In this document: one piece after another, positions 1-9,762 of the stretch
Position numbering within the stretch: position 1 is the stretch's first letter
Layout: each line of letters begins with the position of its first letter
DNA from: Biscogniauxia marginata
Lineage: Eukaryota > Ascomycota > Sordariomycetes > Xylariales > Xylariaceae
Reading direction: 5' to 3'
NCBI GenBank assembly: GCA_022695795.1
Contig: MU404077.1
Location: forward strand, 1 to 64,000
DNA length: 64,000 nt
Translations under genes and position numbers: made by a program
Notes under the pieces: model-generated
What the model was told of the DNA's origin: nothing
The model's input: only the letters and a program-made list of their open reading frames with translations
The model's database searches: none

Positions 1-92
1 TTAATAATTTAATAATTTAATAATTTAATAATTTAATAATTTAATAATTTAATAATTTAATAATTTAATAATTTAATAATTTAATAATTTAA
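1..92. repeat. 8-bp tandem repeat (TTAATAAT)n
   Basis: The window opens with about 11.5 head-to-tail copies of TTAATAAT with no visible mismatch until about position 92, where it gives way to irregular AT-rich sequence. The array probably continues to the left of the window. It is the only regular repeat inside the AT-rich block. It may be a satellite or a simple slippage array; no coding meaning is visible. Confidence 0.9.
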
Positions 93-2262
93 TAAAAGTA
101 CTTTAAAATCTCTTTAATAAATAAAGCATTTTAAATCTTTTAAACTAGTCTTAATTTATTATTACCTTTAAATCAAGAAAACCTAGTATATATTCACTTA
201 TAAAGTCAACTAACTAAAAACACACAAGGAGGTTCGTTATAAAAAGTAATTTAACTTTAAAAATGTATAAACGCGATTAATCGGCTTATAAAGTATTAAA
301 ATAAAAGCGAAAATTAAGTTATATTAGTAGATATTACTTTTAAAGTATTAACACCGGAAATCGTTATTAATTAATAATTTTTAAAGAAAAACAAGAGATT
401 TTAAAAGAGATTTAAATTTTAACTTTTTATTTAAATAATAATTATTAAAAATAATTATCTTATTAACTTTATTATTAAAACGTTTCGAATTTTAATAATA
501 AACATTATATTAATTATATTATTTGTTTATATATCCGGTATAATATAATTATATATATATAAAATTAATTTTAAATAATTATATTAAATAATGCTTAATA
601 AGGTTTAATTTTTTTAACTTAGGTTTTTTTTGTTTTTCTTTTAATTTAAATATAATTTTTAATTTTATTATATTAAAATTAAAAGTTATAATAATTATTT
701 AACGACGTTTATTTTCGTTTCGAGTATTTAAACGTTAAATATTAATATTTATTTTTTAAAAGTTATTATCATTTAAAAAAGTATTATAAATAATAATTTT
801 AATAATAATAACTTTTTTAATTTAATTTATTTAATTTAATATTAATTTAACTAAAAATAAATAAATAAAAAAGAATTTATATTAATAAAAATAAAAATAA
901 ATAAGAAAGATTTATTTAAAGTATTTTATTTAAAATATTTTATATTATTTATATATTTATATTAATAAATATTAAAAGTATTAAATATATCGATAATATT
1001 TACTAGTCCCGAATTAAATAAAACGGCCCGTTTTAATATTATAAGTTTTTTTTAATTTTTCGTAACGAAAAAATAAATCTTAATTTTTTTCTTTTTAAAA
1101 GTAAATTATTATTATTAATTATAAATATAATATATTTATTATTAATCGAGATTAAAATAAGTCGATTAAAAGTTTTTTATTATATTTAAGTATTATTAAT
1201 AATTAATTATTATAATATAAATATAAAAACGTATTTTAACTTTTAAAAGTTTTTAATTAATTAAATCTTTATTTAATTAATAAACTTAATAAAAAATAAA
1301 AAATAAATTTTATATTTAATTTTTTGTTATTTTTATATAGTTTAAAATATATAAAGATAAATAAGTATAAAAAATTTAAACGCTTATAAGAAGTTTAAAA
1401 CGCGATTATTATTAACATTTTAAACTCGCTTTTTTATAATAAACGTTTATTTTTCTTAAAAAGTTATTTTTATTTAATAATAAAAATAAATAAAAGTTTA
1501 AATAAAGGTTAAAAAGTAATTAAAAGGAAAAATTCGGTTATATTTTAAATAAAATCGACAAAGTTTAATAAAAAACTAAACGCGACAAAATAAACGACTT
1601 AAATTATATTAATTAATATATAAATATTAAATGTATAATAATTTTAAAAAATAAATTAAAAATAAATATTTTTTATAAACGTTAATAATATAATTAAATT
1701 TTTAATTAAGCTTAATAAAACTATAAAGTTTATAAAGTAAATTATTTATATTAATAATTATATTAAAATAAAATAAAAAAATTTTATTTTTTATTTTTTT
1801 ATTTATAATTATAAAATATTATAATTATCTCGTTTTTTAATAATTTAATATTTAATTTTTTAAAATTATATATATATTTACTTTAAAATGTTTTATTTAT
1901 TTTAAAACTTTTAAAAAATATAATAAGTATTAAAAATATAAATAATTAATAAATTAATATTAAATTTATTTAAAAGTTAATAATTATTTTTAATAATTAA
2001 TAATCGCTTTATTTCGTTTATTATTTCGAATATTATTATAAATTTTTATAAGTTTAACTTTTAAATAATTAAGTTTATAATATTTATTTAATATATTTAA
2101 ATATATAATATATATAATATATATAATATAATTTATTATAATTTATTTATATTAAAATCGATTTATATAAATCTTATTATTATAATAATTATAACGTTAT
2201 ATATTAATTAAATATATATACTTTATAATAATATAATAATTTATATAGTTAAATATTATAAA
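1..2262. repeat. AT-rich RIP-like block (decayed repeat, heterochromatin-like)
   Basis: The stretch is overwhelmingly A and T and stops abruptly near 2262, where ordinary sequence begins. The C and G that remain sit mostly in CpG, CpT or CpC contexts (ACGCGA, TCGG, AACGTT), while CpA and TpG are nearly absent. For example, 1381-1620 has about ten CpG but only about three CpA and no obvious TpG. Repeat-induced point mutation in Pezizomycotina converts CpA to TpA on both strands, which predicts this signature. No open frame of useful length and no recognisable transposon protein remains. Inference: a heavily RIP-mutated transposon cluster forming an AT isochore. Confidence 0.8.
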
Positions 2263-2975
2263 TTGCGCGTGATCGATTGATATAGGTACATACCGGAGCC
2301 GATCGAGGGCTATCGAGGGATCTGGCGTTAAGTGCGAAAGTCTGGGGTAAAATGGAGGGATCTGATTAGCTAGTTGAATTGTGGCGGTACTAATGAATTA
2401 GATGGTAGTTGATATCATCTGGGCCACGCAACTAAGGATGCATCTTATGGAAATACAACATTATAGTAATGGGGCATTCTGGAAGCGGATAATTCCTAAC
2501 AACCTGCCCAAGTCCGGTGTTGTAGCAACTTGAGAGTGGTGTTTACAGTTGATTAGCACGTCAATTAGCCCTGACGGAATAATAGGGTCCATGTCTATGA
2601 ATCTCAAATACTCATCAAGCGTACACCACGCCAACTGGATCAATATCCAGGCCTCATAGGCTTCGTATCATCACTTGGTCGCCTTCTCTCCGAGATCCAT
2701 TTAATAAATGCGATTGTAGTCACCAGGTCAAGAACCAATTATACGGGCTATGTGCGCGGTTCATTCATTGTTGGCTAGAGTTTGCCGCGACAAAGAGCAT
2801 CGTGGCGTTTCCGTTTTTAGCAAAGAAGGCCGATAACCGACTTAATGCCTTTGTGCTTGGGCTCGAATTTCGTAACAGAAGGTCTACTCTATTGGTTCTT
2901 TTTTCCATCATGAGCTTCCGAACCAATTCTTGCGATAGGAATTACTCTTCGCTCCTTGTCCATTATAGCTAAAAC
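2263..2975. other. intergenic, no gene seen
   Basis: Ordinary base composition resumes sharply after the AT-rich block. A short minus-strand frame at 2461-2643 shows no family features. The stretch probably contains the promoter and 5' leader of the kinase-like gene, but no specific site can be named. Confidence 0.5.
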
Positions 2976-5145
2976 ATGGCATACGAGTCAACACCTCAGT
3001 ATGCGCAACTAGGGGATCTCGCTAAAGACCTGGCAGACTACTTTTACGATAAAAATAGGTTCGAGTTTATAAAGAGTCTACAATGGGATGTTGGCGGTGC
3101 GCTTCTCTGTGCCGAACGTGACGATCCTGACGCCGGTGGCACACGCAGAAAAATAGTTATCAAGCATGGTATAAACTCTACGAGAGCGTATGGAATACCC
3201 GGCGAAACCGCAATTCTGGAGGCCCTGCGCGGCTCTGAGCACATCTGCCAGCTTCTCGCAATCAGACATGATGTTGCCCCCGACGGAGACAACAATGCCT
3301 ATGCGGACGCTTGGATCTACTCGCAGATGTACCCGCTAGTCTGGGAAAATCCGTATATCGTACTAGAAGCTATCTCCAACGGTACCGTCCAAGAGTTTAT
3401 TACGAAGAACAAGGGCACCGTCATGTCTCAAGAAATACTATGGATTCTCCTCCTCTGCCGTGGGTACTCCTTTCCCTAAACTATATACATCTGTATATAT
3501 AGTCCAGGGCATTTATTCCGTACTATGAAAGGGGCTAGGATCTAATATTTTCTGCATCATCTAGTAACGCGGGCCTGTGTTGCCATGGCCTACCCCCCTT
3601 ACGGTGAACCTGGTGTGATACCTCAAAGAGAAGAAATACCGCCTGGTTTTGAAATGGTAAGCTAACCACGGAGTTTGTTAATACTGCCTAATTATAGCCT
3701 GCCTTAGGAATATAACTTTCCTTTCCTAAGTCAAGAACAGGCTAGGTATGGCAGTTACTGACTATATTTTTAATAGTCCGGCTTAGCTCATTGCGATTTG
3801 CACACAGGCAATGTCATGTTTGGCGATCCATGGGAAGAGTACGTAATTCCTGAGCCTTTTATCACCCCATTTGGTAGTTTTTAGGAGGAGGGATTACTTA
3901 TTTAGGGGTTTTCTTCTCCTCGTTTACTACTCTATACCCAAAGTTCTTAGATCTTTGCCATGTACATTAGGCACTGACTCCTATCTAACCCTAAAGCGAC
4001 CAGCACTATGGAGTCAATCCTCTGAGGGTACGTGAATCTGCAGAAAGTGACCAAACAAAGGCTTCTTGGATATCTAACCGGTTGGGAATAGCTAATCGAC
4101 TTTGACCTTTCAGAATGGCAAGAGGAGTACGTATACACCCTTAGCGTAGGCACTCCAGAGTCACTAATCCAGGTCAAATTGATATTGCAATTGAATCAAG
4201 CCGAGTGGTCACTAACCAAATGAAACTGATGTAGTCCTGATTCGGCAAATGCTCAAAACCTGCGCGATATAGGATGGGTAAGAAAGCGTTTAACGACCAT
4301 CTCCTCGACGAGGCAGCAAGTACTCACCCAACTAACATGCGGTTAGATCATTACCCATCTTGCGCTTATGAAGGACGCGCCGTTCCTAAGTGACAGTAGC
4401 GCTAAACGATATAACCTCGATAAGTCGACTGGACTCATGATCGGTAAATCATCCAGTTCGAGCTCAAGCACAAAAGATGATCCCAGTGACGCGACTATGG
4501 CTTCGATACAACCCAACAATCAGTCAAACGAGTCGGCAGAGCTTGGATCGTCGGAGCAAAACCCCGACGTGTCAATGATGAACGTAGACGAGGAAGACGA
4601 GGATTATGTGCCAGAAGAGGAAGAAGAGGAGGACAAAGAGGAATACGAGGAAGATGAACCAGGGGAAGCAGAACAAGACGTATCAATGTTGTCAATCGAT
4701 CCTGATGTTTCAGGCTTTTCCGGATCCTCTATGAACCAGGGGTCATCTCCACTGGCGCCAGGAGTTGCTAACGTGAATCCTAATACTTTCGATACTTTCG
4801 CGGTGGGTACATTATCGGGTTACCCGCTTTGTATCCGGTCACTAACCTCGAATACTACAGACTCTCGAGTTCCAGAACCTGCCGCTGGCGGATAACTTTA
4901 AGTTACTCGTAAGCAGGTGCTTGGCGGTCCAGGAGGAGGACCGCCCAACACTGGCGCGACTTCTGAGGATATGCGAAGCTGAGGTCGCTAATGTTGCAAA
5001 TATACAGGGCTCAACTAGCCAGTTCACATCAATGCTTATGGATGCAGATACAGACGAAGGAGAAGAGGAAGGAGAGGAAGAAGAAGAAGGGGAAGAAGAA
5101 GGAGAAGAAGGAGAGGGAGAAGACGAGGAGGAGTCAAGTCTCTAG
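2976..5145 (+). CDS. protein kinase-like protein, multi-exon, acidic insert
   Basis: The gene fits the fungal kinase-like families. Exons I can place are 2976-3459, 3565-3656, 3777 to about 3842, 4092-4126, 4235-4277, 4347-4802 and 4861-5145; the splice between about 3842 and 4091 is not resolved. Joined, exons 1 and 2 read through an LCLTRACVAMAYPP stretch typical of these families. Exon 3 carries the catalytic-loop motif HCDLHTGN. The 4092 exon reads LIDFDLSEW, a DFG-like motif with D in place of G. The 4235 and 4347 exons give LRDIGW/IITHLAL. The last exon reads RCLAVQEEDRPTLARLL, the usual end of a kinase C-lobe. A Ser-rich then Glu/Asp-rich insert lies at 4440-4700, and the C-terminus is another acidic run. 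No clear Gly-rich loop is visible, so activity is uncertain. It adjoins the RIP-like block. Confidence 0.65.
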
Positions 5146-5339
5146 ATGTTTTTAAAAAGACTGGCTTAATCGCTGAATACCTATATTATGTCACGGTCTT
5201 GGCACTTAATCTTGAGGCGGAGCTCCAGTATATTCACCTAGTGTTTAACTATCGCGAGATGGGAGGAAAGAAGGAAAGAGACACTGAAATTACATGGGTG
5301 AATCCTGCTTTTGTCCCCTCCATCCATCGCAGGCTACAA
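5146..5339. other. 3' flank of the kinase-like gene
   Basis: Short unique sequence after the kinase-like stop codon. No gene or repeat is seen before the repeat-like block that starts near 5340. Confidence 0.4.
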
Positions 5340-5575
5340 TGAGTGTGTGGGGCTGCCTGTGGCAGCCACAGCAACAGCCTTGTAGTGGTTGCAGCCTTGG
5401 CTTGGCAGCACGGGATAAGTGGGTCCCGTGACTTATTAAAAGCTTTTATATATAAAATATAACAATGTTAAAAGATATATTAAAATTAACATAATCGTTT
5501 CTTTTAATTATTAATTAATAAATATTTAAAAAAAATTATATAAATATTATTATAATAGTAGCTATTATGGTTAAA
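5340..5575. mobile_element. possible small transposon/MITE remnant
   Basis: A GC-rich stretch near 5345-5420 contains nested inverted repeats: GGCTGCC-TGT-GGCAGCC and, overlapping it, GTGGCAGCCAC. It is followed directly by about 150 nt of nearly pure AT sequence (5430-5575) resembling the RIP-like block at the window start. The GC edge plus AT-rich body is what a short RIP-mutated element could look like. No transposase frame is present and no matching far end was found, so the type is not assigned. Confidence 0.35.
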
Positions 5576-5768
5576 TGAATAGAAAGAGGCGTGAATAATT
5601 TTAGTGGGGTTGAAGTAATTAGAAGTAAAAAGTGGGGGATTAAAAAAAAAGTACCCAAGTTTCTTGAATACCTAAACTTCATCCCGCCTACGTACCTACT
5701 TCTCGCACAGTAGTTTTCGGCCTCCGATTCCCCCATCTCGAACCGACGAGCGGGCACGCTTGAAGAGG

Positions 5769-7788
5769 ATGGCACCAGAAACGAAACCCGAGAAGAGAGA
5801 TGCCCGCGCGTGGGATGCCCTGACTCCACCCCTAGCCGACTGGATCATAGACGCTGTCGCATCGTTTGGTTTCGGCCGCGCGACTCCCGTCCAGGCGAGC
5901 GTGTGGCCGCTCTTTGGCGGTGGGAATAAGGACGTCGTGGTAGGTGCGTTCGAATTCTTGTACCCCCTCTGCCAGAGTTTTGATCATGAACTAATTGGGA
6001 AGAAAAGAGGCCGTAACGGGGTCTGGCAAGACGTTGGCCTACCTTCTCCCCCTCTGCCACCGACTTCTGCGCCAGGAAGAACCTACCAAGAAGGGCCATG
6101 TCGCAGCCATTATCGTTGCGCCCACGCGAGAGCTCGCGGTCCAAATCCACGGCACGCTCACTTCGCTTATAGCCTTCCACCCCCCATCTGCTGAGATTGC
6201 GCCGTGGCTCGCGGGGGAGGAGAAGAGGCCGGCCACGAGCTCGCCCTCGATTGTCCCGCAGCTGCTCTCGGGCGGCAGCACCACGACGACAGCACAAGAT
6301 CTTAGCTTCTTCCTACGCCACTCGCCGAACGTAATCATCTCGACGCCTGGGAGACTCGTGGAGCTCCTCTCATCCCCGCATGTGCATTGCCCTCAGTCGA
6401 GCTTCGAATGTCTCATCCTCGACGAGGCCGACAGGCTTTTGGACCTGGGGTTCAAGGCGGATTTACAAAGTATTATATCCCGAATACCAAAGCAAAGGAG
6501 GACGGGGCTTTTTAGCGCCAGTGTCAGCGAGGCCGTTACCGAGATTATCAGAGTAGGCCTCAGGAATCCGGTGAAGATCGCCGTCAGAGTGAAGAGCTCG
6601 AAGACTGGTGGTATCATTGAAGAGAGGAGAACACCAGCTAGTTTGCAAATGAGCTATTTAATCACACCAGCTCATCATAAAATACCGAGTCTAGTTCAGC
6701 TCCTAGAAAAGTTGGACCCTAGGCCGGCGAAGAGCATCGTCTTTCTCTCAACCTGTGCCTCCGTCGATTATTTCTCAAACATTCTCCCGCAGTTCCTACC
6801 AGAGGGATACAATTTAGTCCCGCTGCATGGGAAATATGACGGAAAGGTCAGAGAGAAGAATTTTGCCCGCTTTCTGAACTCGACGCAACCATCGGTCCTC
6901 CTAACTACTGATGTCGGAGCGAGGGGTCTCGACTTCCCAAATGTCGACTTGGTAGTGCAGATCGATCCACCTTGCGACCCAAAGACATTCCTGCATCAGT
7001 GTGGGCGTGCCGGTAGAGCGGGGAGGAAGGGCCTCAGCGTCATCTTCCTCCAACCCAACGAGGAAGACTACATTCCGTTCCTCGACGTGAGGAAGACCCC
7101 TATCGCACCATTGATATATCCCAAGATCTCGGTGGGAGACGCCGAGGCCGACGAGGCGACCCGGCGGATCCGGGAAGTCGTCAAGCAGGACCGCGCCCTG
7201 TACGACAAGGCCCAGAAGGCGTTCCCGAGCTGGGTCCGCAGCTACAGCAAGCACACGGCGAGCTCCATCTTCCGGACCGCGGACCTGGACTGGGCCTCGC
7301 TGGGCCGCGCGTGGGGCCTCCTCCGCCTGCCCCGCATGCCCGAGGCGCGCTCCTTCCAGGGCGACAGGACCCTCGGCGTCGAGATGGACTGGGACGGCTT
7401 CGCGTACAAGAACAAGGCCCGTGAGAAGCAGCGGCAGTCGACGATGACGACGACGACGACGACGACGACGCTCCAGACGGCCGCCGGAGATAATCCTGCA
7501 GACAAGGAGGCGGAGGCGCAGGCGCACAAGGCGAAGCGGAAGCGCAACGTCGAGGCGTGGAGCGACAAGCACGAGAAGGAAGAGGTCAGGGCCGCGCGGC
7601 GGGACAAGAAGAAGCGCAAGCGCGAGGCCGAGAGGAGGGATAAGCTCACGGAGGAGGAGAGGGCCAAGGAGATGGACCTGCAGCGCCTGCTCGCCGAGGT
7701 CAGGAGGAAGAACCGGGAGAAGCACGCTGCTGCTGCGACGGCGGGAGGGGGTGATGGCGGCGGTGGTGAGTTTGAGGGTTTCGATTAA
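5769..7788 (+). CDS. SPB4: ATP-dependent rRNA helicase SPB4 (DEAD box)
   Basis: Nucleolar DEAD-box helicase of the Spb4/DDX55 family, needed for 60S subunit assembly. There are two exons, 5769-5943 and 6008-7788, with a 64-nt intron splitting the Glu codon just before the Walker A motif AVTGSGKT; the product is 651 aa, near the family norm. Visible in order: a Q-motif region ([13 protein letters not shown]), motif I, PTREL (Ia), STPGR (Ib), DEAD (II), SAS (III, Ser where SAT is usual), [10 protein letters not shown] (V) and [13 protein letters not shown] (VI). The C-terminus is Lys/Arg/Glu-rich with coiled-coil character. A run of nine Thr codons (mostly ACG) near 7441-7472 is low-complexity. 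The start at 5769 is used because the N-terminus [18 protein letters not shown] matches the family and only a TTG lies upstream. Confidence 0.95.
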
Positions 7789-8667
7789 TATTTAGTGTTT
7801 TGAGGATTAATAGATACCCCCATCCATTTAAATACTATATATTAGGTATATATATATGTACGCATTACACTTCTCGCAAAGCCCTCAAATTAAAAATATT
7901 ATTTCTTACCTTCCACGTATCCGGTACAGTCAATATCATAACCGCTGAATCAAAATAGATATAATCAAGATTTTCGCTTCAATCTAGGGTTTTTTTTTTT
8001 TTTTTTTAATAATCATTTCATTACTATTCTTCGTTAAGTAAAGATTTTTTTCACTATGAACAGGAATACAAAACAGTAGGAAAGGGTATAAAAACAGTAA
8101 CAGTAGTGAGCCTAATCTTTGATGATTGATAGCCGTAGTTAATTAATAGCCTGCGGTCTTGGTCGAGCGAACGTGCGTTTAGTCGTGGGGTGAGGAAGGA
8201 AGGGGGGGTATCGGGTATCCATGATAACAAAACAAAAACAAAAAAGGGGGGTGGGTATTTTACCTGCCTCCATTTCCCTAGACCGAAGGAACAACAACCA
8301 AACCACCGACCAACCCAACCAACAGCCGGTCGAGAAACCACAAAGAGCAAACTGTGTTCATCCGTACCATCATCCTATTCATCCTTTCGTATTACTTGCC
8401 CCACATCGTAATTGATATTACCAACACTTATAAATCTTTTCTTTTTTTCTTTTCCTTTCTTTTATGTTTTCGTTGATCATCGTCATAATCCGTCGATACC
8501 CTACTCTCTCTCTTCTCTGCTCCGTTCCCCCCCTTCAAAACTCACGCGGAACACTACTAGCTAGCTTCCTTGACGCCGTATACTGGCGGCAGAAGTAACT
8601 TTCGATGTACGCACAAAAAAAGAAAGGCCATTAGATAGAGACTGGGGCTGGGATTGGGCGTTGCCTT
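7789..8667. other. convergent 3' region of SPB4 and stomatin genes
   Basis: The two neighbouring genes converge here, so this is mostly 3' untranslated sequence. It contains a poly-T tract at about 7989-8008 and pyrimidine-rich stretches around 8440-8540. Short open frames at 8054-8415 show no family features. Confidence 0.5.
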
Positions 8668-9762
8668 TTAGATGTTCTCGACGATGTGCGAGTTGATGGC
8701 CTGCTGGAAGCCGCGGTCGTCGCCGCCGAACTCGTTGGCGGCGGAGCTGGAGCCCTCGCCAGTGTCGTAGTTCCGGCCGGCTTCGGCCATGGAGGCGTTG
8801 AAGGCCTGGGAGCCCGGCATGGTCTGGTTGGTGGCAGGCAGGAAAATGACCTTGGAGTTGGCCGACTTTGCCATGGCCTGCATGGCCTCGAGGTAGCGGA
8901 TCTGCATGGCAGGGGCGGAGCTTAGAATGTCGGCGGCCTGGCGCATGAGCTTGGCGCTCTCGACCTCGGCCTTCGCAGCAATGATCTTGCTCTCGCCGAT
9001 GCGCTTGCTCTGGGCGGCCATAGATAGCGAGCCCTGTAACTCCTGGCTGAAGACGATATCCTTGATTAGCATGCTCTCGACCTGGACGCCCCAGCCCGTG
9101 GCTACGTCCTCGATGATCTCGCCGATGCTCTGGGCGATCTCCTCACGACGCTCGATCACGTCCTGCAGGACGCGGGCGCCGACGACGTGGCGCAGGGTGG
9201 TTTGGGTGCGCTCGATAAGGGCCTGGCGCACGTTGGTGATGCCGAAGGCGGCCTTGTGCGGGGAGCTGACGTGGTAGTAGATGACCGAGGTCAGGTCGAC
9301 GGTGACGTTGTCCTTGGTCATGCAGACCTGGCGCGGGACCTCGACGATCTGGATCTTGACGTCGACCTGGATCAGGCGCTCGCTGAGCGGGTTGATCTTG
9401 ACGAGGCCGGGGTCGACGGCCTTGTAGAACTTGCCGAACTTGGTGACGAGCCCGACGTTGCCCTGGTGGACCTGCTTGTAGGGGTTCGGGCAGCAGAAGC
9501 AGCCCGGGATGGCGCCCAGGCTGCCGGTGCACGAGCCCAGGGCGTTGATCATGGACCCGTACCAGCCTTTCGGGTTGGCGTCGGTGCCGACGATAGATGC
9601 ATAGCTCTGCTGGAGGTCCTCTTGGCGCGGCGGCTCGACCGTCATGCCGGCCTGGGAGCGGAAGCCGGCAGCCGACGGATCCGCGGACGACCCATTGGTC
9701 TGGGCGACGCCCTTGTTCTTGCTAATGCCCGACATGCTGCTGTTCGTTGTCTGGGTGTCCAT
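8668..9762 (-). CDS. stomatin-like SPFH/prohibitin-domain membrane protein
   Basis: A single-exon 364-aa protein of the stomatin family (compare StoA of filamentous fungi), membrane scaffold proteins that mark lipid microdomains. The N-terminal ~75 residues are polar. A short hydrophobic, Cys-rich hairpin follows (residues ~75-95, ending GCFCCPNPYK), suitable for membrane insertion and palmitoylation. The SPFH core then runs from about residue 95 to 290, with VGLVTKFGKFYKAVDPGL at its start, the TLRHVVGA segment, and an Ala/Glu-rich helical region (QSKRIGESKIIAAKAEVESAKLM) typical of stomatin oligomerisation. The start at 9762 gives the full N-terminus, and the upstream sequence is not coding. 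It converges with SPB4. Confidence 0.92.
   Translation of the reverse strand: MDTQTTNSSMSGISKNKGVAQTNGSSADPSAAGFRSQAGMTVEPPRQEDLQQSYASIVGTDANPKGWYGSMINALGSCTGSLGAIPGCFCCPNPYKQVHQGNVGLVTKFGKFYKAVDPGLVKINPLSERLIQVDVKIQIVEVPRQVCMTKDNVTVDLTSVIYYHVSSPHKAAFGITNVRQALIERTQTTLRHVVGARVLQDVIERREEIAQSIGEIIEDVATGWGVQVESMLIKDIVFSQELQGSLSMAAQSKRIGESKIIAAKAEVESAKLMRQAADILSSAPAMQIRYLEAMQAMAKSANSKVIFLPATNQTMPGSQAFNASMAEAGRNYDTGEGSSSAANEFGGDDRGFQQAINSHIVENI

Noticed and set aside
6901..7725. 274-codon minus-strand frame antisense to SPB4
   Set aside because: Leu/Arg/Pro-rich shadow of the GC-rich helicase C-terminus; the plus strand has all DEAD-box motifs.
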